The position numbers and the translations under genes are program-made. The notes under the pieces are model-generated. The model ran no database searches. It worked only from the letters and a program-made list of their open reading frames with translations, and was not told the DNA's origin. 20,274 nt of DNA from Cytophagales bacterium (lineage in GTDB: Bacteria > Bacteroidota > Bacteroidia > Cytophagales > Cyclobacteriaceae), in assembly GCA_027317105.1 (NCBI GenBank), contig DAHVFH010000048.1, forward strand, positions 1 to 20,274, in the 5' to 3' direction. Below are positions 1 to 5,712 of the stretch, one piece after another. Position 1 is the first letter of the stretch. Every line of letters begins with the position of its first letter.

Positions 1-119
1 TACTGAAGAAAGAAGTTGAGTGTTGGGCAAGGCAAAGGAACAGAAAAAGAAAGAAAATCAACTGGTCTTTTACCAAGAAACAAGCGGATAGAAAGCTATC
101 TAAATATTATGTCGCATAA
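1..119 (+). CDS. IS630-family transposase, C-terminal end (cut by window edge)
   Basis: The frame that begins at base 3 is open from the window edge to a TAA at 117-119 and gives 38 residues. They carry the pattern EVxxW...RN....KINWxFT...A..KL...Y, which is how many IS630-family (Tc1/mariner-like, DDE) transposases end; the block around NWxFT and the KL-x-x-Y near the stop are typical. The catalytic DDE residues would lie upstream, outside the window, so activity cannot be judged. The gene runs opposite to the cas genes. The protein would act on the IS ends by cut-and-paste at TA targets. Identification rests on recalled family similarity over a short stretch. Confidence 0.65.
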   Translation, partial: LKKEVECWARQRNRKRKKINWSFTKKQADRKLSKYYVA

Positions 120-139
120 CTAAATTGTCACTATACTAG
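1..139 (+). mobile_element. End of an IS630-type insertion sequence inserted in cas7 (left part outside window)
   Basis: The first 119 bases encode the tail of an IS630-family transposase reading toward the cas gene, followed by about 20 non-coding bases. The cas7 reading frame coming from the other side is normal up to the residues NFID and then turns into six unrelated residues and a stop. The switch falls at the TA at 140-141, and IS630 elements are known to insert at TA and duplicate it. I therefore place the element's end at 139. The other end, its inverted repeat and the second TA copy lie outside the window, so the boundary is inferred rather than proven by a repeat pair. Confidence 0.7.
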
Positions 140-485
140 TATCAATGAAATTGTCAAGAATGAATTTTTTGATTCCCTCCAAATTTTTGGTATTTGCATC
201 TTTTGAAACTGTCCGTATTCTATCTTTAACCGAAGCGGTATTGCCATCTTCTTTTATTATTTCCTTGATAAAAATTTCATTTCCTTTTTTTTGTTCATCA
301 TTTAATGAAGTATCTATGTAATCTCTGATCGTTCTTTTCAGTCGAACATCGGTAACTAAACATTTCATACTGTCCTCATCCATTCTCGGACGGTTTACAT
401 CCATGGGGTCTCCATTAGGATTTGCATACTTCACATCGTAAAGGAAAAGTAGCTCACTTCGGTTTTCAATTGTTGTATTCTTCAT
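120..485 (-). pseudogene. cas7: cas7 (csh2, type I-B), truncated by IS insertion
   Basis: Cas7 forms the backbone of the type I-B Cascade complex, coating the crRNA in several copies. This 121-residue frame starts with the family hallmark: NRSELLFLYDVKYANPNGDP at residues 8-27, followed by NRPRMDE and TDVRLKRTIRDY. Csh2-type Cas7 proteins are usually about 290-330 residues, so over half is missing. Residues 1-115 look native; the last six (TSIVTI) and the TAG come from the IS end. The start ATG overlaps the cas8b stop as ATGA, so the two were translationally coupled. The rest of cas7, and cas5/cas3/cas1/cas2 if present, would lie left of the IS. A fragment this short is unlikely to build a working Cascade. 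Confidence 0.85.
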
Positions 486-2317
486 AGTTGATCTGGATTT
501 TGAATGTTATTTTTTTTTGGTTGACTGGCAAAGTAAATATCCCTGAAATCCTTTTGTAGCACTAACCCAAGCGTAAAGGCAAATGATATTTCATCTTTAG
601 TAACTGGGTCATTCGCTGCGAAATGGCGACAGGCCGCGATTTCCATATCAGGAATATTTTTGTCGTACTGCCTGAGTTTATTGATGAGCTTTGGGAATTT
701 TTTAGCGATAAGGTCTTTGTCTATATTAAGCCCATTTAGTTCTTTCATAAAAGCCTTGCCTGGTTGTTCTTTTAAAAGGGTATTCACTAAGCATCCAAAC
801 AGAAAGGCTCCTTTTAAATATTGCTTAGTAAAATAGTTTGAAGAATGCGCTTCAATAAATGAAAAGGCATTCTCAACTTTTGGATTTTGAATTTCGTTAT
901 TCATAGTATGCTTTTTAAAGATTCCAAGTAGATATAAGAAATAAAGATCCCCAAGAGTATGCTTTACCAAGTAGTTAAAAGACTTTTCCTGAGAATGAAA
1001 GTTCTTTTTGAACGAGGATTTCCAAATTTCGACTATAAGGCTAACTAGTTTTGAATCATCATCATACCCTTGCCCTGTAAAAATATTAGTGACTAATTTA
1101 AAATATGCTGGTTGGAGTGTTTTACCAGTACTAAAATACTCTCTTAACTTAAACAGGGTTATTTTCTGGGATACAATATTACCATCTTTATTCAGGTACG
1201 ATGTGAAGGATTTATAGCGTTCCTCTGCTTTTTTCTTTGCCTGAAGTATTTTACTTATTCTTGATGGAAGCACATCAGATATTTCAGAGTGAACCATGAA
1301 CTGGGCTTGCTTCTGTTCAAAAAAAATAATATCATAATAGATATTAGCATTCTGTAAATCACGTGCGTCAATTATAGCTTGTAGAATTGATTCAGGGCCG
1401 TTCATGAATCCATTAGAGCCTATATCGCCCGCATCAATTTTAAATGCTGCTTTTATTAGGTATTTCTGTGAAATCTCTTTTGCTACACTCTCAGATGGCA
1501 GGAGAACAAAATGAGGAACAAGGGCATATTTAATATTACTAAATCTCTTTAAAGATTTACTCTTCTCATCATAGAATTGAAATAGGAAATCGGAAATTTT
1601 GTGGAGAAGTATAGCTTTTGCGCCTTCCAAGATTGGTATGGCCTCTTTTGAAACTGGAAACATCGTATAACTATCAGATATACTAAACCCGTTTCGCATA
1701 AATGACTTGGCATCAATAGCAAAGCCCAAGGTATTCACGAAGCCATAAACCGTACTTTCCTTTCCAGTTATGGAGCAGACTTGTTTTTTCTTCAGGCTTG
1801 TGCCTTTAGATGATTGTTGGAAGTATTTATTGTAAGCTATCGAATAAAATCGCTCTTTCAAAGGATCAATTTCTCCAATCCATTTTTTGTTCACTTTGAC
1901 TGTCACAATGTAAGAGTAATTGGAATCAAAGGGGAAATTTTCAAACATACTAATAAGCAAATCAGGATTCTCTACTTTGAGTGCCTCGCTGTTATTTTTA
2001 AGACAACTGATTAATTTATCCTTTGTCTTCTCTATTCCTGTTTTACCTTGTTTATCTTTCGCGGTTTGGTTTACGTATAGAGTGGGAACTGCACTAGTTC
2101 CATTGGGTGCTATTTTCCTATATAAATAGTGGGGGATTAAAGTCTCCTTAAAATCCTCCAGAGAAAAACTCTTAAAAACACTATTTTCAATTTCACCCAC
2201 CAATATCTTTCCCTTTTTCTTTCCGCCTTCAAAAGGATTTTCTGCTGGTGAGAAATAAACTTTCAAATCCTCTTGGTCTTTTAGTAAATCTGCGAATTGG
2301 TATAATGTTTTAATCAT
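482..2317 (-). CDS. cas8b: CRISPR-associated protein Cas8b (Csh1/TM1802 family), type I-B
   Basis: Cas8b is the large subunit of type I-B Cascade, involved in PAM recognition and target binding. The 611-residue length fits the TM1802/Csh1 family, as do the N-terminal IKTLYQFADLLK, a tyrosine- and lysine-rich middle, and the segment around residues 180-200 (VCSITGKES...GFVNT). In many relatives this place holds a zinc-binding CxxC; here only C181 remains, the second cysteine being replaced, so metal binding there is doubtful. The frame is intact. The gene directly precedes cas7 with an ATGA overlap, the standard I-B order. No cas6 is found upstream: the next gene on this strand is AbiEii after 331 bases, so cas8b appears to open the operon. 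Family call is strong from gene order plus sequence. Confidence 0.8.
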   Translation of the reverse strand: MIKTLYQFADLLKDQEDLKVYFSPAENPFEGGKKKGKILVGEIENSVFKSFSLEDFKETLIPHYLYRKIAPNGTSAVPTLYVNQTAKDKQGKTGIEKTKDKLISCLKNNSEALKVENPDLLISMFENFPFDSNYSYIVTVKVNKKWIGEIDPLKERFYSIAYNKYFQQSSKGTSLKKKQVCSITGKESTVYGFVNTLGFAIDAKSFMRNGFSISDSYTMFPVSKEAIPILEGAKAILLHKISDFLFQFYDEKSKSLKRFSNIKYALVPHFVLLPSESVAKEISQKYLIKAAFKIDAGDIGSNGFMNGPESILQAIIDARDLQNANIYYDIIFFEQKQAQFMVHSEISDVLPSRISKILQAKKKAEERYKSFTSYLNKDGNIVSQKITLFKLREYFSTGKTLQPAYFKLVTNIFTGQGYDDDSKLVSLIVEIWKSSFKKNFHSQEKSFNYLVKHTLGDLYFLYLLGIFKKHTMNNEIQNPKVENAFSFIEAHSSNYFTKQYLKGAFLFGCLVNTLLKEQPGKAFMKELNGLNIDKDLIAKKFPKLINKLRQYDKNIPDMEIAACRHFAANDPVTKDEISFAFTLGLVLQKDFRDIYFASQPKKNNIQNPDQL

Positions 2318-2648
2318 ACTACAGAATCAATCTTGCTTTTACTTTTATTCAATTAGATTTATTTAGCGAAAAACTATCCTATTCTCCTTTCCCTTGTCTT
2401 TTCCATTCTCCAATCTTTAATAGTGTATTTAGCATATTAGTTTAGCTTAAATGACCAAGCATAGTTATTCAATAAATTGGTTATGCTCTGAAGGGAATCC
2501 TAAAGTAATTAATCTATTAGAGGATTTCAAGAATAGAGAGGAATTTACCAATAAGTTACAGGTTTATTTTCTGTAACTCTTCCTGTTTGTGGTCACCTTA
2601 TCGCTTTTTCGCACACTTTGATGTTTACACGCTAATTTCCACGGGCTC
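2318..2648. other. 331-base gap between cas8b and abiEii
   Basis: This AT-rich stretch should hold the cas8b promoter on the minus strand, but I see no good match to the TTG-N19-TAnnTTTG pattern found elsewhere in the window. It contains one perfect 8-base inverted repeat, AGTTACAG (2554-2561) and CTGTAACT (2571-2578), with a nine-base loop and no T-run; this could be a weak end signal for abiEii on the minus strand. A 41-codon open frame on the plus strand is listed separately. No cas6 remnant and no CRISPR repeat array is seen. Confidence 0.5.
2451..2576 (+). CDS. Possible small protein of 41 residues, unknown
   Basis: An ATG-started frame of 41 codons lies between two minus-strand defence genes, pointing the other way. 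It begins MTKHSYSINWLCSEG and ends NKLQVYFL, is rich in charged residues, and has no signal peptide or membrane segment. I recognise no family. Its stop codon falls in the right arm of the inverted repeat at 2554-2578. No clear promoter is seen. It may be a chance frame or a remnant of a lost gene. Confidence 0.2.
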   Translation: MTKHSYSINWLCSEGNPKVINLLEDFKNREEFTNKLQVYFL

Positions 2649-3521
2649 TCAAAATTTAGAATCAACAAAAAGTTTATTGAATAGCAAACTCAGATTTTCC
2701 TTCACCGTATCATACCCTGGCAATTGCGCACTGGCTATCTGGTGTCCAAGGCTATTCTTCCACGCACTTTTAAGTTTCTTATCATTATCCTCATTGATAA
2801 GCTGATCAATGCCAGTGAAAGTATGCCCCTTGAATTTCACCTTTTCATGAAAAGCTTCCACAATTCTTGGCCAGTTCAAATCCTTAATCGTGTTGGAAAG
2901 ATACCAGATGTCGTAATAATCGCGGGGAGCTGTGTAAGACCGTTGAATCAACGCTCTAAATTTCTCTGCAAGCATTTCTTCTATAGAATAACAGGGTATT
3001 GCATTGGGGTTGATGGATAGTTGATCGGAATAAGGATGGATGATTTGTTTATCAACTTGGTCGAACAATATTTTTTCATATAAAGTGATCTCTATTTTTA
3101 CCTTGGTGTGCCAACGCTCCGGTGGTGAAGGAGCTTCGTTCTTCGGATGGTCGGACCCCCAGAATTTTATGACTGCTTCGTACCCGGCTAGTTGATCCTG
3201 AAACACGAACGGTTTAAGCGACTCGATATGTGTCAGGATGGAAGCATTCTCTTTTACATGCCAGCAAATAAAATCGAGGTGGCTTTGCTTCAATTCAAAA
3301 TCAGTTTGGCGTGACGTGAAATCAAGGTCTTCAGAGAAACGGTAATCCGGGAACCAACATTTTTTTAAACAGGTGCCACCTTTAAAGATCAACGTTTCGC
3401 GCAGCTTATCCTCGGAGTAAATGGCTGCGAGCAAATGACTAAGCACCCAGTCTTTATCTATGGTGCTTTTTACCACACCTTTCTGCTCGGCCGTTGTCAT
3501 TATTTCCTTTTGTAGAATCAT
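2649..3521 (-). CDS. abiEii: Type IV toxin-antitoxin toxin, AbiEii/AbiGii nucleotidyltransferase
   Basis: AbiEii toxins are nucleotidyltransferases of the DNA polymerase beta fold that arrest growth and give phage resistance by abortive infection. From the ATG at 3521 the protein has 290 residues. The key motif is present: FKGGTCLKK (residues 47-55), then R61, S63 and the acidic pair in EDLDF (64-68), matching the family's GG(S/T)...R.S.DLDF pattern. A second conserved block, IEEMLAEKFRALIQR with a following DYYDIWYL, is also typical. The frame is complete and looks active. ATG at 3521 shares one base with the abiEi TGA (TGATG); a TTG one codon upstream and an ATG at 3500 preceded by AAAAGGA are alternative starts. 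Toxin follows antitoxin, as is usual for AbiE. Confidence 0.88.
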   Translation of the reverse strand: MILQKEIMTTAEQKGVVKSTIDKDWVLSHLLAAIYSEDKLRETLIFKGGTCLKKCWFPDYRFSEDLDFTSRQTDFELKQSHLDFICWHVKENASILTHIESLKPFVFQDQLAGYEAVIKFWGSDHPKNEAPSPPERWHTKVKIEITLYEKILFDQVDKQIIHPYSDQLSINPNAIPCYSIEEMLAEKFRALIQRSYTAPRDYYDIWYLSNTIKDLNWPRIVEAFHEKVKFKGHTFTGIDQLINEDNDKKLKSAWKNSLGHQIASAQLPGYDTVKENLSLLFNKLFVDSKF

Positions 3522-4321
3522 CAATATTGTTTGTTAATGATGTTCCTTATCTGTTCCTTATCGATGTTCAGTCGCAACCGCCATGCGTTTACAAATTCAC
3601 CTTCATCCTTGCCGGCCGGATCAAACAAGTTATATTTTTGATTGACTTCTTTTTTTGCAAAGTCAATAAATGATTTTAACTGTTCTGCTTTCATCATCTC
3701 GGCCAATAAACCCATCCTTTTTGTAACGGCTTTATTGGCAATGGCTTTGCAATAGGCGATCAATTTGGAAGGATCAAGGCTGGCTTGGTTGAATGCGCGT
3801 AACAATTCTGCGTACCCACCGGAATACTGTGGCAAATCGAAACAATCCACAATTGTTTTTTCTACGTCCGTCATGGCGTACTGATTATTGCCAAACCCTT
3901 CTCTTATGATTCCCGCTCTTTTTGTCTTTGTGATTTTTATGAACTGATACTTTGTGCCGAAAACGGTCTTGGCAGGCTTAAGTTTTGTGGTCTGTATAAA
4001 GATTGTATTGGGAAATTGCTCTGTAAGCCCGTGCTTATTTAGGGCAGACCAGTAGGCAATAGCTCCATCATCCACAAAGAAACATCCGATCACATTTTCA
4101 TCACGAAAATTGGCCTTGCAGAATTTACCACGTTCAATGCGTGAAAGTATTTTTTTATGAACAAGGTTCTCTACCAACTCACTAACGTTGCTGAATTTCT
4201 TGTTTGCTATTTTTTTTACTTGATCCAATGAGAAGATATTCAGCTCTTGATCATCCAGCATAAGCAGGAGATCTATCTGAGGTTGTGTGAGACTGGTAGA
4301 TAAGTAAGTACTTCTGGCCAT
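3521..4321 (-). CDS. abiEi: Type IV toxin-antitoxin antitoxin, AbiEi family
   Basis: AbiEi antitoxins counter AbiEii without forming a tight complex and repress their own operon through an N-terminal winged helix. The 266-residue protein starts with a helix-rich region, LTQPQIDLLLML to about residue 65, ending in KKILSRIERGKFCKA, the usual wing. The C-terminal part shows the family blocks: GAIAYWSALNKHGLTEQ, IQTTKLKPAK, a YAMTDVEKTIVDCFDLPQYSGG segment (here split around residue 150), and KRMGLLAEMM. It is the first gene of the pair and stop/start overlap with the toxin indicates coupling. A perfect inverted repeat sits 15 bases before the start codon and is a good candidate binding site. Confidence 0.88.
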   Translation of the reverse strand: MARSTYLSTSLTQPQIDLLLMLDDQELNIFSLDQVKKIANKKFSNVSELVENLVHKKILSRIERGKFCKANFRDENVIGCFFVDDGAIAYWSALNKHGLTEQFPNTIFIQTTKLKPAKTVFGTKYQFIKITKTKRAGIIREGFGNNQYAMTDVEKTIVDCFDLPQYSGGYAELLRAFNQASLDPSKLIAYCKAIANKAVTKRMGLLAEMMKAEQLKSFIDFAKKEVNQKYNLFDPAGKDEGEFVNAWRLRLNIDKEQIRNIINKQY

Positions 4322-4336
4322 TACTTTTTGTTACGT

Positions 4337-4363
4337 GATAAACCCTAAATAATGGGGTTTATC
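4337..4363. promoter_or_regulatory. Inverted repeat, likely AbiEi operator
   Basis: GATAAACCC at 4337-4345 and GGGTTTATC at 4355-4363 form a perfect 9-base inverted repeat with a 9-base spacer. It lies between the candidate promoter at 4371-4401 and the abiEi start at 4321, roughly where transcription would begin. Known AbiEi antitoxins repress by binding inverted repeats in their promoter, so an operator is the likely role. There is no T-run, which argues against a terminator. Confidence 0.6.
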
Positions 4364-4370
4364 TAATGCC

Positions 4371-4401
4371 AAAAGGTAATAATAAAGGTTCAAAGAGCCA
4401 A
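4371..4401 (-). promoter_or_regulatory. Candidate promoter of abiEi-abiEii
   Basis: On the minus strand TTG (4399-4401) is followed after 20 bases by TACCTTTT (4371-4378), matching seven of eight positions of the Bacteroidota -7 box TAnnTTTG. Transcription would start inside or just before the inverted repeat at 4337-4363, so a bound antitoxin could block it. Confidence 0.4.
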
Positions 4402-4446
4402 CAATTTAGCCATGTTTTAAATCTACCGGGCCTTCACCATCGGATG

Positions 4447-4734
4447 CTACAAGCTAATGTCGTTGAAATGTTCCCGGATTTCAGGTTCGCCAAGCGCGAA
4501 ATATTTTATTCCGGAATACTCTTCATCGTTGATGGCGTGAAAATGTCCATAATACCAATGGCTTGGTTTGAAATCATTTGTTATGTGTTTCAACAATTTA
4601 CTGTACAATTCTCGTTCGCTTTTCAAATCAGAAATTAGATCGATATCCTGTTTTGTCCATGCTTCTACAGTGTAGCCAAAATAAAATGCTCCAAACCTAA
4701 TACTTGCAAGTGCTAAAACATTTGCGAAAACATC
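4447..4734 (-). pseudogene. Remnant of a calcineurin-like metallophosphoesterase (C-terminal part)
   Basis: The minus strand is open for 95 residues between TAA at 4735-4737 and TAG at 4447-4449, with no ATG. The sequence holds EAWTKQDIDLISDLKSER followed by PSHWYYGHFHAIND: a GHxH metal-binding motif preceded by aromatic residues, which is the last metal-ligand block of calcineurin-like phosphoesterases, near their C-terminus. The N-terminal blocks (DxH, GDxxD, GNH) are missing, and upstream there is only the terminator and tRNA-Lys. I read it as a decayed gene end. A 90-codon plus-strand frame at 4366-4638 overlaps it and has no recognisable features. Confidence 0.6.
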
Positions 4735-4784
4735 TTAAGAGAATAAGTAGGAACTTAGCGGAATATAAAGTCTGTAACTGGCTG

Positions 4785-4820
4785 AAAAACAAAGAACTTA
4801 ACAAAAAGTTAAGTTCTTTC
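4785..4820 (-). terminator. Intrinsic terminator of tRNA-Lys
   Basis: AAAGAACTTAAC (4791-4802) and GTTAAGTTCTTT (4808-4819) form a perfect 12-base-pair stem with a five-base loop. On the minus strand it is followed by GTTTTTC. It lies 25 bases past the tRNA-Lys 3' end, fitting transcription stop for that gene. Confidence 0.7.
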
Positions 4821-4844
4821 AAATTCCGTTAATTTCCTCACTTG

Positions 4845-4917
4845 TGATCCCGCTGGGATTCGAACCCAGGACCCATACATTAAAAGTGTATTGCTCTACC
4901 AGCTGAGCTACGGAATC
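4845..4917 (-). tRNA. tRNA-Lys (anticodon TTT)
   Basis: The minus strand folds as a full cloverleaf: acceptor GATTCCG pairs with CGGGATC (one G-U), D stem GCTC, anticodon stem ATACA/TGTAT with loop CTTTTAA, T arm CTGGG-TTCGAAT-CCCAG, discriminator A. The anticodon TTT reads lysine AAA/AAG codons. CCA is not encoded. A strong promoter match lies upstream and a hairpin terminator downstream, so it is a single-gene unit. Confidence 0.95.
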
Positions 4918-4932
4918 CAATTTATTACGATA

Positions 4933-4962
4933 TTGCCTAAATTTGAGGCATTCCTATAATTG
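4933..4962 (+). promoter_or_regulatory. Candidate promoter of the SH3/TPR membrane protein gene
   Basis: TTG (4933-4935), 19 bases, then TATAATTG (4955-4962) matches the Bacteroidota promoter except at one position of the -7 box. It would start a transcript about 15 bases before the ATG at 4984. It overlaps back-to-back with the tRNA-Lys promoter. Confidence 0.5.
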
Positions 4963-4968
4963 AGGTCG

Positions 4969-4998
4969 CAAAGGTAATCGAATATGAAAAATTTACAA
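4969..4998 (-). promoter_or_regulatory. Promoter of tRNA-Lys
   Basis: On the minus strand TTG (4996-4998), exactly 19 bases, then TACCTTTG (4969-4976) is a full match to TTG-N19-TAnnTTTG. Its -33 box lies within codons 5-6 of the divergent gene starting at 4984. Confidence 0.7.
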
Positions 4999-5712
4999 GC
5001 CGTGATTTTAAAAATAATAATCTCTTTTCTTTTCTTCTGTTCTCTTGGACAAACTTATGCACAATTCAAAAATACTTCCGCTGCAGACTCACTGTTTCAC
5101 GCCAAACATTATACCGAGTCGATGGAACTTTTTAAAACCGTTTTTAATGAAAGAAAATACACGCCAGCGATGCTCTTAAAAATGGCTTATATTCAAGAGG
5201 GTCTTGGAAAGATCGGGGCAACCTTATATTACCTCAAACTTTACTACCTCGCCAGCGGTGATGAGCAAGCCCTGTCTAAAATGGAAGAACTGGCCACTAA
5301 GTTTAGATTAAGTGGGTACGTAGCGAATGAGGCAGACCATGTGCGCCTTCTTTTTAACAAACATTTATCCTTGGTTAAAAATAGCCTGGTAGTATTGGTC
5401 CTTCTTGCTTTGCTATCCATGATTTTGCTGCGAAGAAGAAATAAAAAATCATTGGCTTTGGTCTTTGTTGTTTTTTTGATGAGTGCCACCATTTTATATA
5501 TAAATAATTTTTATGCGATCAACTCGGTAATTGTTAGCCAAGACCAAACGTACCTCATGGACGGCCCCTCGGCAGGTGCACCCGTGGTCGGTATAGTTGA
5601 CGAAGGAAATCAATTGGCCTTGATGGGCCAGAAGGATGTTTGGCTTAAAGTAAAGTGGATGGATAAGGTGGTCTATGTGAAAAAGAATTCGGTGTGGACC
5701 GTATCGCTCTAA
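4984..5712 (+). CDS. TPR-like membrane protein with C-terminal bacterial SH3 domain
   Basis: The 242-residue protein has a signal peptide (residues 1-26, cleavage after QTYA), a helical repeat region (about 32-105, with LFHAKHYTESMELFKTVF resembling a tetratricopeptide repeat), two membrane segments (about 134-149 and 156-173) split by a basic RRRNKK turn, and a C-terminal SH3b-like domain (about 182-242: DQTYLMDGPSAGAPVVGIVDEG...WLKVKW). This layout resembles the C-terminal TPR/SH3 proteins of Bacteroidota Bat (aerotolerance-like) loci such as BatE, but no bat neighbours are seen here. It probably sits in the inner membrane with both soluble domains in the periplasm, maybe binding cell-wall or protein partners. 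Its stop overlaps the stop of the convergent gene. Exact function unknown. Confidence 0.6.
   Translation: MKNLQAVILKIIISFLFFCSLGQTYAQFKNTSAADSLFHAKHYTESMELFKTVFNERKYTPAMLLKMAYIQEGLGKIGATLYYLKLYYLASGDEQALSKMEELATKFRLSGYVANEADHVRLLFNKHLSLVKNSLVVLVLLALLSMILLRRRNKKSLALVFVVFLMSATILYINNFYAINSVIVSQDQTYLMDGPSAGAPVVGIVDEGNQLALMGQKDVWLKVKWMDKVVYVKKNSVWTVSL

Noticed and set aside
1..4350. A CRISPR repeat-spacer array
   Set aside because: No regularly spaced direct repeats of 25-40 bases were seen next to the cas genes inside the window.
4366..4638. A 90-codon plus-strand frame
   Set aside because: The opposite strand carries a recognisable phosphoesterase tail with a GHFH motif, and the frame covers the abiE promoter; it has no family features of its own.
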